Origin: Alectoria sarmentosa
Lineage: Eukaryota; Ascomycota; Lecanoromycetes; Lecanorales; Parmeliaceae
NCBI GenBank assembly: GCA_009733775.1
Contig: WOGZ01000406.1
Coordinates: 1-27,050, forward strand
Length of the DNA stretch: 27,050 nucleotides
Reading direction: 5' to 3'
The notes beneath the pieces are model-generated. The model was not told where the DNA came from. It saw only the letters and a program-made list of their open reading frames with translations, and did no database searches. Below, piece after piece: positions 1-8,519 of this stretch. A program made the position numbers and the translations under genes. Each line of letters begins with the position of its first letter. The stretch's first letter is position 1.

Positions 1-1
1 A

Positions 2-904
2 ATAATGTTCGATCGAGGTTCACAATTTGTTATTATAATATAAAAATCTTTTTGCAAAAAACTCGATATTTAAATTAAGTTATTTATAATCTTTTATTTT
101 GAAATAAATGAATAAACGAAACGAAATAATTAAAATTTAAAACGTTATTTGCGTATTTATTGTAATTATATATAAAATAATTAAATTAAATAAATATTTA
201 TAATCGAATTTGCGAATAATAATAATGTTTTAATCTTTATTAATATATCGCTCTTTTATATAAATAAAGATTTTTATTTTTATATAAACTTTAATTTTGA
301 TATTATTAATTACGTTATTATTCGAAAACGTTTTAATGTTATAAAAGTAAAAAATATTATTAATTATATATAAAACGTTTTCGTTTATATACGCGATAAT
401 TTAAATAAAACACAATTTGCGATAATCGAATAAATTAATCGTTATAAAAAAGATATAACGTTTAAAAAAAATGATCTCGTTTTTTTTAATAGCAAAAACA
501 TCGTTATTAATAAATTATTTAAGAAATTAAACGATAAAATATTCGACTTATTTAAAGTTATATTCATTATCGATTTTTTTTATAAGTTGAAATTATTTAA
601 GATTATAAGAATTTATAACGTTTTTTATTTTAAATTCTTAAACCTCGTCATTATCAATTCATTATTTAATTAAAAAAATTTATCTTTTAAAGTTATCATC
701 GTTAAAGATAAAAAGAAATGAATAATTGAAGATATATTAAATTCAAAAAGATTATGAAATCGTTTTAAATACAAAGTTAAATGAAAAGACGTTGATAAAG
801 ATTTTAATTAATATAATATTGATAAAGATAAATTCGATAATGTAAAAAACGTAATAAAAGACTTTTATAAAAAATATTCAAACAAGTTAAGATAAAAAGA
901 TTAA
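2..904 (+). mobile_element. Decayed Ty3/gypsy chromovirus pol: integrase core to chromodomain
   Basis: Reading from base 2 in one frame with no indel, the translation follows a chromoviral integrase. It starts at the FDRGSQF-type second catalytic Asp (bases 8-28). The lost QTER-type segment with the glutamate lies near 105-125, where the Glu codon reads AAA (Lys) and the Gln codon is a stop. Next come an FYINKDF-like stretch (about 256-276) and the C-terminal KNDLVFFNSKNI segment (467-502), followed by a KKLNDK...FKVI stretch and a RIYNVFYF stretch that matches the family's RIHNVFHVS motif. A chromodomain-like block follows (about 722-892: IIEDILNSKR, FKYKVK). Several in-frame stops fall where the family has Trp or Gln (TGA at 719, 755 and 782; TAA at 809). 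The element is open to the left of the window. The frame and motifs are seen; the family assignment is by motif recognition. Confidence 0.85.
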
Positions 905-1657
905 ACATTACTCGATTGAGTTAACGATTAATTTATAAAAAAATCTCATCATTTATTTTTTCTCTTTTTTTTTTTTTTTTTCATAATCGTCATTATTATA
1001 ATGGGCGATGACGATTATATGCAACTTTCGATTATTGTGCGTGCGTCTTCACGTCATTTTTTCAATGACAAGTTCGATCGATGTCGACGACGACGACGTG
1101 TTGATTCAAGGCTCAAATGAATACGCGACTTTCATTATTCACATTATAAACACCTTTCGAAATTCTTTAACGTCGTTTTAAAACCTCGCTATCGTCATTG
1201 TTGATTTCATTTGATATTATATACATAATAACTCATAAAAAAAGATTACTTAAAACATTATTAAAACACATATAAATTTCAGATAAAATTTAACGCTTGC
1301 GATTCGGTTCGATTCGAAAAATTTTATTCAATTATATCGCTTAATTTCTACGATTTTTTCTTCGCCCGAAATATGAAATATTAAATAACATTAAATATTC
1401 AAATGCTTTGATGACGATTATAACGTTAATCTTTCATCAAATCACGTTATTTTTAAATGTTTAAAACGATAAAACATTATAGTATTGACGATGTTATAAA
1501 CGAACTTTTCACGATATATTGCTATCGTCGTTATCGCTAACTTTCTTCAATTGAGAATGATTATTAATTAAATGTTTCGAAGATATAAGACAAGTTATAA
1601 ACACACTTTTTCGATCTTTATAGCGTTAAAACATCGCTTTTTAAAAGAAGAAGATAA

Positions 1658-1861
1658 TGTTATAAGCGTACTCTATATTCTTAATAAGACTAACTTTTTT
1701 TTAACATCACATTCTTTTAACATTATTCGATTGAGTTTAGCGTGATTTGACAGAGGCATTTATTCTCATATAAATGTCTTTTTTCTATATACATATTTTC
1801 TCTTCACTTAATTGTCTTATTCAATACACTTATATGATATAATTTTATGCTGGTTTTGATA
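1658..1861 (+). repeat. LTR-like repeat, copy 1
   Basis: This 204-bp sequence starts TGTTATAAGCG and aligns without gaps to 25014-25217. I count about 31 differences, all C/T or G/A transitions. It begins with TG; its end reads TA where copy 2 reads CA, which fits an LTR whose terminal CA was converted to TA. A purine-rich tract resembling a polypurine tract (AAAAGAAGAAGA, within about 1643-1654) lies just upstream, and a TATAAATG-like box lies inside. It could be the 3' LTR of a retroelement, though the pol at 2-904 ends about 750 bp upstream, so the link to that element is unproven. Confidence 0.7.
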
Positions 1862-2849
1862 ATATATATTAACTCGTTTAAATATAATATAAAGCGCTTT
1901 TTAAAATAAACGAATAATTATTTTTTCACGTTTTAATTAATAATCTTAAAACGTTCGTTTAAATTATTCTTCGAAATAAAAACGATATTATATTAAAATT
2001 AATAAGATCTCATTTTTTATAAAAATCGCATATTAACATTATACGAATTAATTAAAATAACATTATTATTATAATTTAACTCGAATTTATGCTAAATAAG
2101 AATTCGAATAAATTTTAAAATAAACGATAATATGATTATAACAATAATAATATCATCTTAAAAACGTTTTATTAAATAATTTTTAAATGATTTTTAACTC
2201 GATTAAATCTCGAACATAACGTTTTTCGAATTAAATTGAAATTTTATTAATTGATTTTTTTGCATAATTATTATAATCATAATTATATTTTAATAAATCA
2301 TTTATTATTTAATTATATTTTTATCTTTACGATTTATTACTTAATCATCGATTTCTTTCTTTTTTTAATTTGATAATATTTAAAATTATTACGCTATAAA
2401 CAATTTATATTAATAAAAAATGATATTAAAATTTTAATATAAACATCACACGAGCGTTAAACATTATATTTCATTTTTTTATCACACTCTTTTGCTCGCG
2501 TATTAAGATCTATCGATAAATCGTATAATAAAATGTTTTTAACACGATTTAATCCTCACATACGCAACGTGTAAAAAATATAATCATAAAACATTATTAT
2601 CAATTTTTTTTAAACGAAATTTAATATAAAGATTTTGCTCGATTTTTGAATAATAATTATTATTATAATAAATAATTATAATGATTATTATTATAATTAC
2701 AATGATTATTATTACAACGATTATTTATTTGAATATGATTTTAGATTTATATAGTGCGATTCTATCTTCTGCGTGCATTTGGCGATCGTCCAGGCAAAAA
2801 ATTGCGGGGGCGGCTGCAAGTTTTGCGCTCCCGCCAAGGGTTTTGCAAA

Positions 2850-3130
2850 AAGGAGTAGGTCCTCCCGCCAAAGCCTTCATAGAACCTACATCCCTTCCAC
2901 CCACCAAGACCTCGCCTCTTATCGAGTATTTGGTCCTGGTTCATTTTTTTGCACTTCTAGGTCGCTACGAAGCGGCCAAATTACCCTCATGATCCTCAGA
3001 GATTTCGCGTCGCTTTGGATTCATTGAAGGGCGAGAAATGAACACAAGACTATTACACCATTGTACCAGCGAGACTAGGGATCGAACCTAACACAATCCA
3101 CGTAATGTTACGACCACAGTGCCAGACTCT
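2850..3130 (-). mobile_element. tRNA-like SINE relic (candidate)
   Basis: On the minus strand an A-box-like sequence (TGGCACTGTGG, 3124 down to 3114) is followed at tRNA-like spacing by a B-box-like sequence (GGTTCGATCC, 3088 down to 3079). The B box sits in a 5-bp stem with a 7-base TTCGATC loop. The flanking bases do not form a tRNA acceptor stem, so this is not an intact tRNA gene. Fungal SINEs have such tRNA-derived heads. Runs of T on the minus strand (near 2860 and 2806) could end a Pol III transcript, giving a body of about 270-320 nt. The 3' boundary is a guess; no target duplication was found. Confidence 0.4.
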
Positions 3131-3430
3131 GGTCGAAGAGGCCTGCGTTGACGGTGCCAATTGAGCCGAAGGTCGAGCCTGCTAGCCGGCCGATTGCACC
3201 TGTAGATCCAGACGAGAACAGCTGAGCCACCAGCAAATTTCGACTTCGAGTCAAAGATCTGCTGTGGTACGGTTACATTTCAATAAAAGACCATGTTCAG
3301 TCGTTCTTGGATTCACTGGAGGTGACTTTGCGGTAGCAAGGCCTGTATAAAGACTGGCAGCGACATAAACGAAATCGAACCGTTCGTTGTGAGTGTATAC
3401 TTCCAGGAAATGCACACCGATGCCTAGCCA

Positions 3431-3476
3431 TGTGGGCTCAACTTTGGAGCTATTGTGGGCTCAACTTTGGAGCTAT
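3431..3476. repeat. 23-bp tandem duplication
   Basis: Two perfect head-to-tail copies of a 23-bp unit (beginning TGTGGGCTCAACTTTGG) occupy 3431-3453 and 3454-3476. Perfect identity suggests a recent slippage or duplication event in otherwise unique sequence. No coding role is evident. Confidence 0.9.
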
Positions 3477-4106
3477 TACTGCCCAGGCGGACATCATCGA
3501 CAGCATATTTCGAGTCCTATGAAGGGATGGGCTCAGCGAATCCGAGCTTCTGTAAAGAAATTGCTGCGTGGCTAACGCGGGAGGAATTGAAGTAGCATCC
3601 GGAGACGTTGGCGTCATCAGCTCCAGTGTAAGAGACAGAAAATATCAATCAGAAGAAGAGATCAGCCTCGTGGACTTGGTAGCGTAAATCGACTGCAGGC
3701 AGCGTTTGGGCGCTAATGGAAGGCAGCAAATCAATCAGAATAATTGCAGAAATAACCCCTAACCCCATCCTGAGGCGCGCATGACGCAATTCGGAGTACT
3801 AGATGCTGCAAGGCCAGTCTAGAAGCCAAGGGTCGCATTGATATGTCTAAAGGTCCATGGCCTTTGTGGGAGCCCCAGAGTAGGTCGCGCCGCAACATAC
3901 AAGTCTATATGCCATGGAATATGGCTGGTTGAATCAGACGCATGACGGCACCTCCGGTCCAATAGACAGCAACTACTTGAGTATCATTGTAGAAGCACCC
4001 AGAAATTGTGGAGCGGCTGTACGGTGTAGGAATCCTTCAAAGCTTGTTGAAGTGTCGTAAGCACCAGTGACCTAAGTCAGATTGACCGTCCTTCACTCGC
4101 AATGTT

Positions 4107-4122
4107 ATAGCGCCAACGCTAT
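4107..4122. promoter_or_regulatory. Inverted repeat ATAGCG-ccaa-CGCTAT
   Basis: A perfect 6-bp inverted repeat with a 4-base spacer lies about 500 bp upstream of the receptor start. The core TAGCGCCAACGCT closely matches TAGCGCCAGCGCT at 8055-8067 in the transporter/adenylation intergenic region. A related GTTTTAGCGCC lies at 4200-4210 and recurs just before the 8055 site. Short GC-rich palindromes are common targets of fungal dimeric zinc-cluster regulators, but the factor here is unknown. Confidence 0.35.
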
Positions 4123-4617
4123 GCCCTACCACCCTACCTACCTTAGACGGGACTCCTCGGGGGCTGAGAGGCCCCTAATGCGGGCCGACTGTTAGGGACG
4201 TTTTAGCGCCCACGACTCGCCCTCGAGACTTTCAACGACCAACCATTAATGAGCTGAGAAACGCAAACAACCTAACCACCATGTTTGACTTTCGCACTCG
4301 CTGGCACGGATCAATGAGGAGACGTCATATGTCTTTTCTCCGCCTCGAGCCAAGGCAGCTGAGTGAGGCAGCTAATCAATCACCGCCTCTTTTCTGCAGG
4401 CACAGCTCAACGACGGTAAAGCTGGATTCTTGCTGATGGCCCTTCTGGGTGAGCTTATTTCCTGTTACTGCGACTTGTGTGAGATCAGTCAAGTAAGCTT
4501 CTCAGACTAAGCTTCGTCCTTCCTTCTCATCTGTACCGAATCTTCTTGATCCACTCCCCATCTTCCTGTCCATCTGCAAAATCGAACAGTATTGGGCCAC
4601 CAGCACGGGCCCAAACC

Positions 4618-5810
4618 ATGGCAAGCGCAATGGCCCCAAACAACCTCTACTACAGCGAATCCTTCAAGATCATCACCGTCAACGTCGTCACCCTCGTCGT
4701 CGCCATCTTCGCCGTCCTCCTGCGCCTCGTCTCGCGCTGGCTCTCCGCCGCGCATTTCGGGTGGGACGACGGCCTCATCGTCGTCGGCCTCGTCCTCACG
4801 TTCGGCTCCTCGGCTTTCAACTTCGTCGCCGCGGACCACGGCGCCGGCAAACATCAAGCAATCGTATCCAAACGGGATCAGGTGGTGCTCGCGCAGATCA
4901 TTTACGGCATCGAGATCCTGTACGGGCCGCTGGTGACGGCGATCAAATGCTCCATCCTCATGCTCTACCTGCGCCTTTTCGGTGTGAGGCCCGCGTTCCG
5001 CAAAACCATCTTCGTCATGCTCGCCCTCGTCGTCGCCTGGTGCGTCGCCGTCTTCTTCGCCGCAATCTTCCAGGCCTCGCCGCCGAGATTGCTCTGGACG
5101 ACGAACCTCAAGGACCTGCCAAATGGTGCCCATCACATCGACTTCCCCGCGTATCTGATCGGTACCGCGGTGCCGAACGTGGTCATGGATTTCGCGATCC
5201 TGTTCCTGCCCATGGGTATCGTGTGGCAGCTGCAAATCAGCAAGAGGAGGAAGACTGCGCTGAGCGCGGTCTTCGCTGTGGGTGCTTTGTATATCCTTCC
5301 CCCCCCTTTACCCTGTCGCCAGCATGACTGACCTACCCACCCACTCCTTCCAGCGTCTGCGGCGCCAGCATCATCCGCGCCTACACCGTCGCCACCGTCT
5401 CCTTCACCGACCGCACCTACGCTTACGCCAGCACGCTCATCTGGTCCGCCGTCGAGGTCAACGTCGGCATCACCTGCGCCTGCCTCCCCGTCCTCCAGCC
5501 CGTCGTCCAGAAGCTCTTCGGCAAAGCGCTCGGCACCGACCGCCGCTCCAAGTACGCAAACGACACCGGCCGCCCGTTGAGAAGAGGCGCCAAGAGTATC
5601 ACGCTGGATAGCGCCGGCGGCGGCGGCGGCGGCGGCGCTGCGGGGGGACCCTTTAGGAGGCTGGATGAGAATCTGGTGCAGGTGCAGGTCAATCCGCCGA
5701 GGAATTGCACGTGGGCGTCGGCGAGTACGCCGGTGGAGAGGGAGGTGCAGATGAATGCTATTCATGTCCAGAGCGATGTGGAGTTGGATCGGAGGGTTGA
5801 GGAGGTGTGA
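4618..5810 (+). CDS. Pth11-like / fungal rhodopsin-fold seven-TM receptor
   Basis: Two exons, 4618-5288 and 5354-5810, encode about 375 residues. The 65-bp intron has a GTATAT donor, a CTGAC branch site (5328-5332) and a CAG acceptor, and splicing restores the frame as ...AVGAFVCGASIIRAY. The start at 4618 (ACCATGG context) is preferred; an in-frame ATG at 4546 would add 24 residues that do not look conserved. Seven hydrophobic segments are visible. The family's WDD motif follows TM1 (residues 49-51), YGPLVTAIKCSIL lies in TM3 and VPNVVMDFAILFLP in TM5. The charged C-terminal tail has a run of eight Gly. The family comprises integral-membrane proteins of the Pth11 group, known for surface sensing in Magnaporthe; the ligand here is unknown. 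The loop after TM4 reads FQASPP, where many relatives have Cys after FQ. It is convergent with the transporter gene (175-bp gap). Confidence 0.88.
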
Positions 5811-5985
5811 TGGCCTCCTCTCATAGCTTATGTATATACTTTTCCATGTGAACATCTCCAACGTGGTATCTTTATACCTTCGCGTGACTTGCTCTCTCTC
5901 TCTCTCGTTGGCTTCTCACAAGTCATTCTTAAGGAGCGCTTCCGAATCGTTGCCATTCATTACGTTTCGAAATGCAACCAAAACG

Positions 5986-7482
5986 TCACGCCACAGTCCT
6001 CAACCCACCTCCGAATCTCGCCCACCGCGCCGCTATCATGCAGCCCGCACTGACCGCAATCAGCGTCCCCGCCCACGCCTGCAACCCCACCCAGCCCCCT
6101 CCACCCCTCAAAATCGCACCGGCAATCGGATTCCCCACCAGCAAACCCACACCCGCAACGCCCATGGACATGCCCAGCCTCGTCCCTACCGTGCTCATAT
6201 CCGACGAGAGACCGTAGACGATGGGCCCCGGCAGCGAGACGAACGTGCCGGAGAAGAAACCGTAGAGCGCGCAGAAGACGAGGAGGCCGGGGGTGCTGCG
6301 GATTGCGACCCAGCAAAAGGCGAGGAGCGACGCGGTGAGCGCGAAGGGGATCTGCACGTTCAGTGGGCCGATCTGGTCAGCGAGCCAGTTCGGGAACAGG
6401 CGCCCGAAGAAGGACCCCGCGTTGACGACGGCGAGGACGTAGCTGGCCAGACGGGCGCCCATGCCGCAGACCTGCGTGGCGTAGAGTTCGACGTAGAAGA
6501 AGGCGATGTAGATGCCCATGAAGCCGAAGAAGATGCCGAGGCAGAAGAAGAGGTAGGGGGGGTCGCGGAAGGAGGAGGCGTCGTATACTTTTCGGAGAGA
6601 GGTTGATGGGACGCGCTGTTTGATGAAGGGGACTGTGATGGCGGAGGTGGCGAGCATGATGAAGGCGATGACGCGGGTGGCCCAGGGGAATCCCACCGTG
6701 GGTTGCAGTTGGCGGAAGACGATGGGGTAGATGACTCCTCCTGGGAACGCGACGTTAGAACATGTGAGTACCATATCCAATGCCAAGAAGCAAAAGGCAT
6801 GCAAGGCACATGCGGGCAGAACGTACCAATGCTGCTGCCCATACTCGCAATCCCCGTCGCCAGCGCCCTCTTTTTGTCAAAGTACTGACTCACAATCACG
6901 ATACTAGGCAAAAACAGCAGCCCGTCACCAACACCCACAATGATCCCCTGTGCGACCAGCAACTCCCCATACGTTTGGCAGATACTAGTTATCATCATAC
7001 CCAATATAGTGAGGAAGGTGCCGCCGTAGACCAGAGCACGCAGGTATCCTGCATCATAGAGAGGACCCGTTACGACACTGACGAGGAGGAGGAGAAAACC
7101 TTGCATAGAACCGATCCATGCTATTTGGGAGTCGGAGTGAGACTGGAGGCGGGATGATGAGTAGTATTGTTGGTAAACACCGTAGCTGTTTACTACTCCC
7201 CTGGACGACGGTGAGCATTTCTGTCAGTAAGGCAAAGGGAGAGAAATCTCAATTGAGCCAGGCGTTGTAGACGAACCAGGTATTGAAAAATATACAATAT
7301 GCTCCGGCGACCTGAAGCCACGCAAAGAAGCCCCCATCTGGTATTTTATTTGATGATGCTTCCAGGGTCCCGGCTGGCTCTTTTTTTGCGTGGTCATATT
7401 GCGTTCGCGTGGCATTGAAATCCGTCTTCTCGATGTCATTGAAAAGGATTAATTCCCGCTCGGATGTGTTGGTGGAGCCCAT
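5986..7482 (-). CDS. MFS transporter, fungal monocarboxylate (MCT)-like family
   Basis: Three exons on the minus strand (7482-7277, 7200-6827, 6740-5986) give 444 residues ending GGGLRTVA. Intron 1 (76 bp) has a GTTCGT donor and an ACTGAC branch; intron 2 (86 bp) has GTACGT and CTAAC. Both joins restore frame: FFNTW-GVVNSYGVYQ and SSIG-GVIYP. A polar cytosolic N-terminus of about 47 residues precedes the MCT signature DGGFFAW (residues 49-55). About twelve hydrophobic segments follow, with GPLYDAGYLR between TM2 and TM3 and RALATGIASMGSSIG at TM4-5. Length is usual for fungal MCT-like proteins. These move monocarboxylates, riboflavin or unknown small acids by proton symport; the substrate here cannot be read from sequence. 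It is divergent from the adenylation-enzyme gene, sharing a 1-kb intergenic region. Confidence 0.9.
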
Positions 7483-8519
7483 GCTTATTTTTTGGGACGA
7501 GGGAAATGTAACATATGTGGTACGGGGCTTTAAAGAAAATATTCTTCTACGACGTTTCTACGGGAGCCGGTAAATTCCATGGTGTCGACTGACAGTACTA
7601 GGTCATTGGTTGATTGGGCGTTTGTTCCTCTTCATGTTGAATATTTGTCGGCGCATCCAGACATTATCCAGGCACTCAAGCTAGTGCTGGTCAAGCACAG
7701 TGACGTACATGATGAGCTGAAAGACGGTGCGGCCGAGGGTAGAGTAGGAAGGATTTGTCCGATGAATCATACGTGGCTTTGTTCAAGTCAATCAGTGACG
7801 GTATGCTCGTCAGCAACAAGGCACGGAGACTAGGAAAGGTTGATGGAGCTGAGATTCAGCATTCACACTGCCTGTCCGAGCCGCAGACCCGCAGTCATCT
7901 TTAAAGGGAGTCATGATGGATGTAGATAACATCTACCGGCAGTGCTGTTGCCTTATGAACATGAGTCCAATCATAAAGTGGCCGAGTCACATGGTTTCTG
8001 GAGGGTATGTTCTAGCGTGAGGCTGAACAGCAGAGAAGAGTTCATACAAAGTTTTAGCGCCAGCGCTTAAGTAGATTTAGGGGTTGGCTTGGCAGGAATG
8101 TCAACTCTTCAGCCCCCACCGATTCCAATCCTCTTCCTCAATCAACCCTCTGTCTAGCTGCCGTGCCGTATCATCTTACGCCATATACACAGACATATAC
8201 ATACGGCTGTGCGATTAGGCTTCAGGCCTATCAAGATGACGTTTCACACCTCAGGGTCGATTGCATATCAGGGACGTTTGGCCGATCGGACCTGAGATGC
8301 CTGGCTTTGGCGAACGTACAGCCACAAATGATCAAATGTTCGATTTATGTATCTATCTTAGGTACAGGTTGTGGAAGAGCGACTAGTCAAAATGATTCGA
8401 TATTGGATCCAGAGCAGTCATCGACATTTGCATCATCATCCCTTCTGTGACCTTTAAATACTTGATTCATTTCTCTTTTCGTATTGCCTTGAATTGAGAA
8501 TTACTTTTTCACTGCAAAG
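7483..8519. promoter_or_regulatory. Divergent intergenic region, transporter and adenylation enzyme
   Basis: This 1,037-bp gap separates two divergent ATGs and must hold both promoters. A TATA-like TTTAAATA lies at 8453-8460, about 60 bp upstream of the ATG at 8520, followed by a pyrimidine-rich stretch typical of fungal transcription start regions. The palindrome at 8055-8067 is described separately. Open frames inside are short and show no protein-like features. Co-regulation of the two genes is possible but not shown. Confidence 0.55.
8055..8067. promoter_or_regulatory. Palindromic motif TAGCGCCAGCGCT
   Basis: AGCGC and GCGCT form a perfect 5-bp inverted repeat with a 2-base spacer. The motif differs at one base from the one at 4108-4120 and shares the flanking GTTTTAGCGCC with 4200-4210. 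It lies about 450 bp from the adenylation-enzyme ATG and about 570 bp from the transporter ATG. It is a candidate operator shared by the three genes; no known factor is assigned. Confidence 0.35.

Larger units (their letters stand above)
1..2745. repeat. Left AT-rich, RIP-mutated arm
   Basis: This stretch is strongly AT-rich with stop codons in all frames, and it gives way within a few tens of bases (about 2745-2790) to GC-normal sequence. Most surviving cytosines sit in CpG, with CpA, CpC and CpT scarce, as expected if cytosines outside CpG had been converted to T. The first 900 bases are a decayed gypsy pol and 1658-1861 is an LTR-like repeat. A patch at about 1000-1120 is less AT-rich and holds a short GAC/CGA triplet run near 1083-1098. 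A T-rich tract lies at about 957-982. I see no intact gene. RIP is inferred from base composition and transition-only repeats. Confidence 0.85.
3131..4617. other. Gene-free region upstream of the receptor gene
   Basis: Base composition is normal, but no open frame resembles a protein and I see no conserved domain; the small frames here look accidental. It holds the 23-bp tandem duplication, a perfect inverted repeat at 4107-4122 and a related half motif near 4200. The last several hundred bases presumably include the promoter and 5' leader of the receptor gene at 4618. A relic of a lost gene or transposon cannot be excluded by eye. Confidence 0.5.

Noticed and set aside
2681..3027. Open frames across the AT/GC border, including one starting with an Ile-rich run
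   Set aside because: They span the composition border, start in simple AT repeats and overlap the tRNA-like relic; no protein-like pattern.
4507..5861. Long open frames antisense to or out of frame with the receptor gene
   Set aside because: They arise from GC-biased codons of the real gene, are rich in Arg, Asp/Glu or Ser, and lack domains; the spliced plus-strand frame explains the region.
5830..6606. 258-codon plus-strand open frame opposite the transporter
   Set aside because: Highly charged low-complexity shadow of exon 3 of the transporter, whose MFS motifs and introns are clear.
7579..7833. 84-codon plus-strand open frame in the divergent intergenic region
   Set aside because: No recognisable domain, poor start context and location in a shared promoter; treated as chance.
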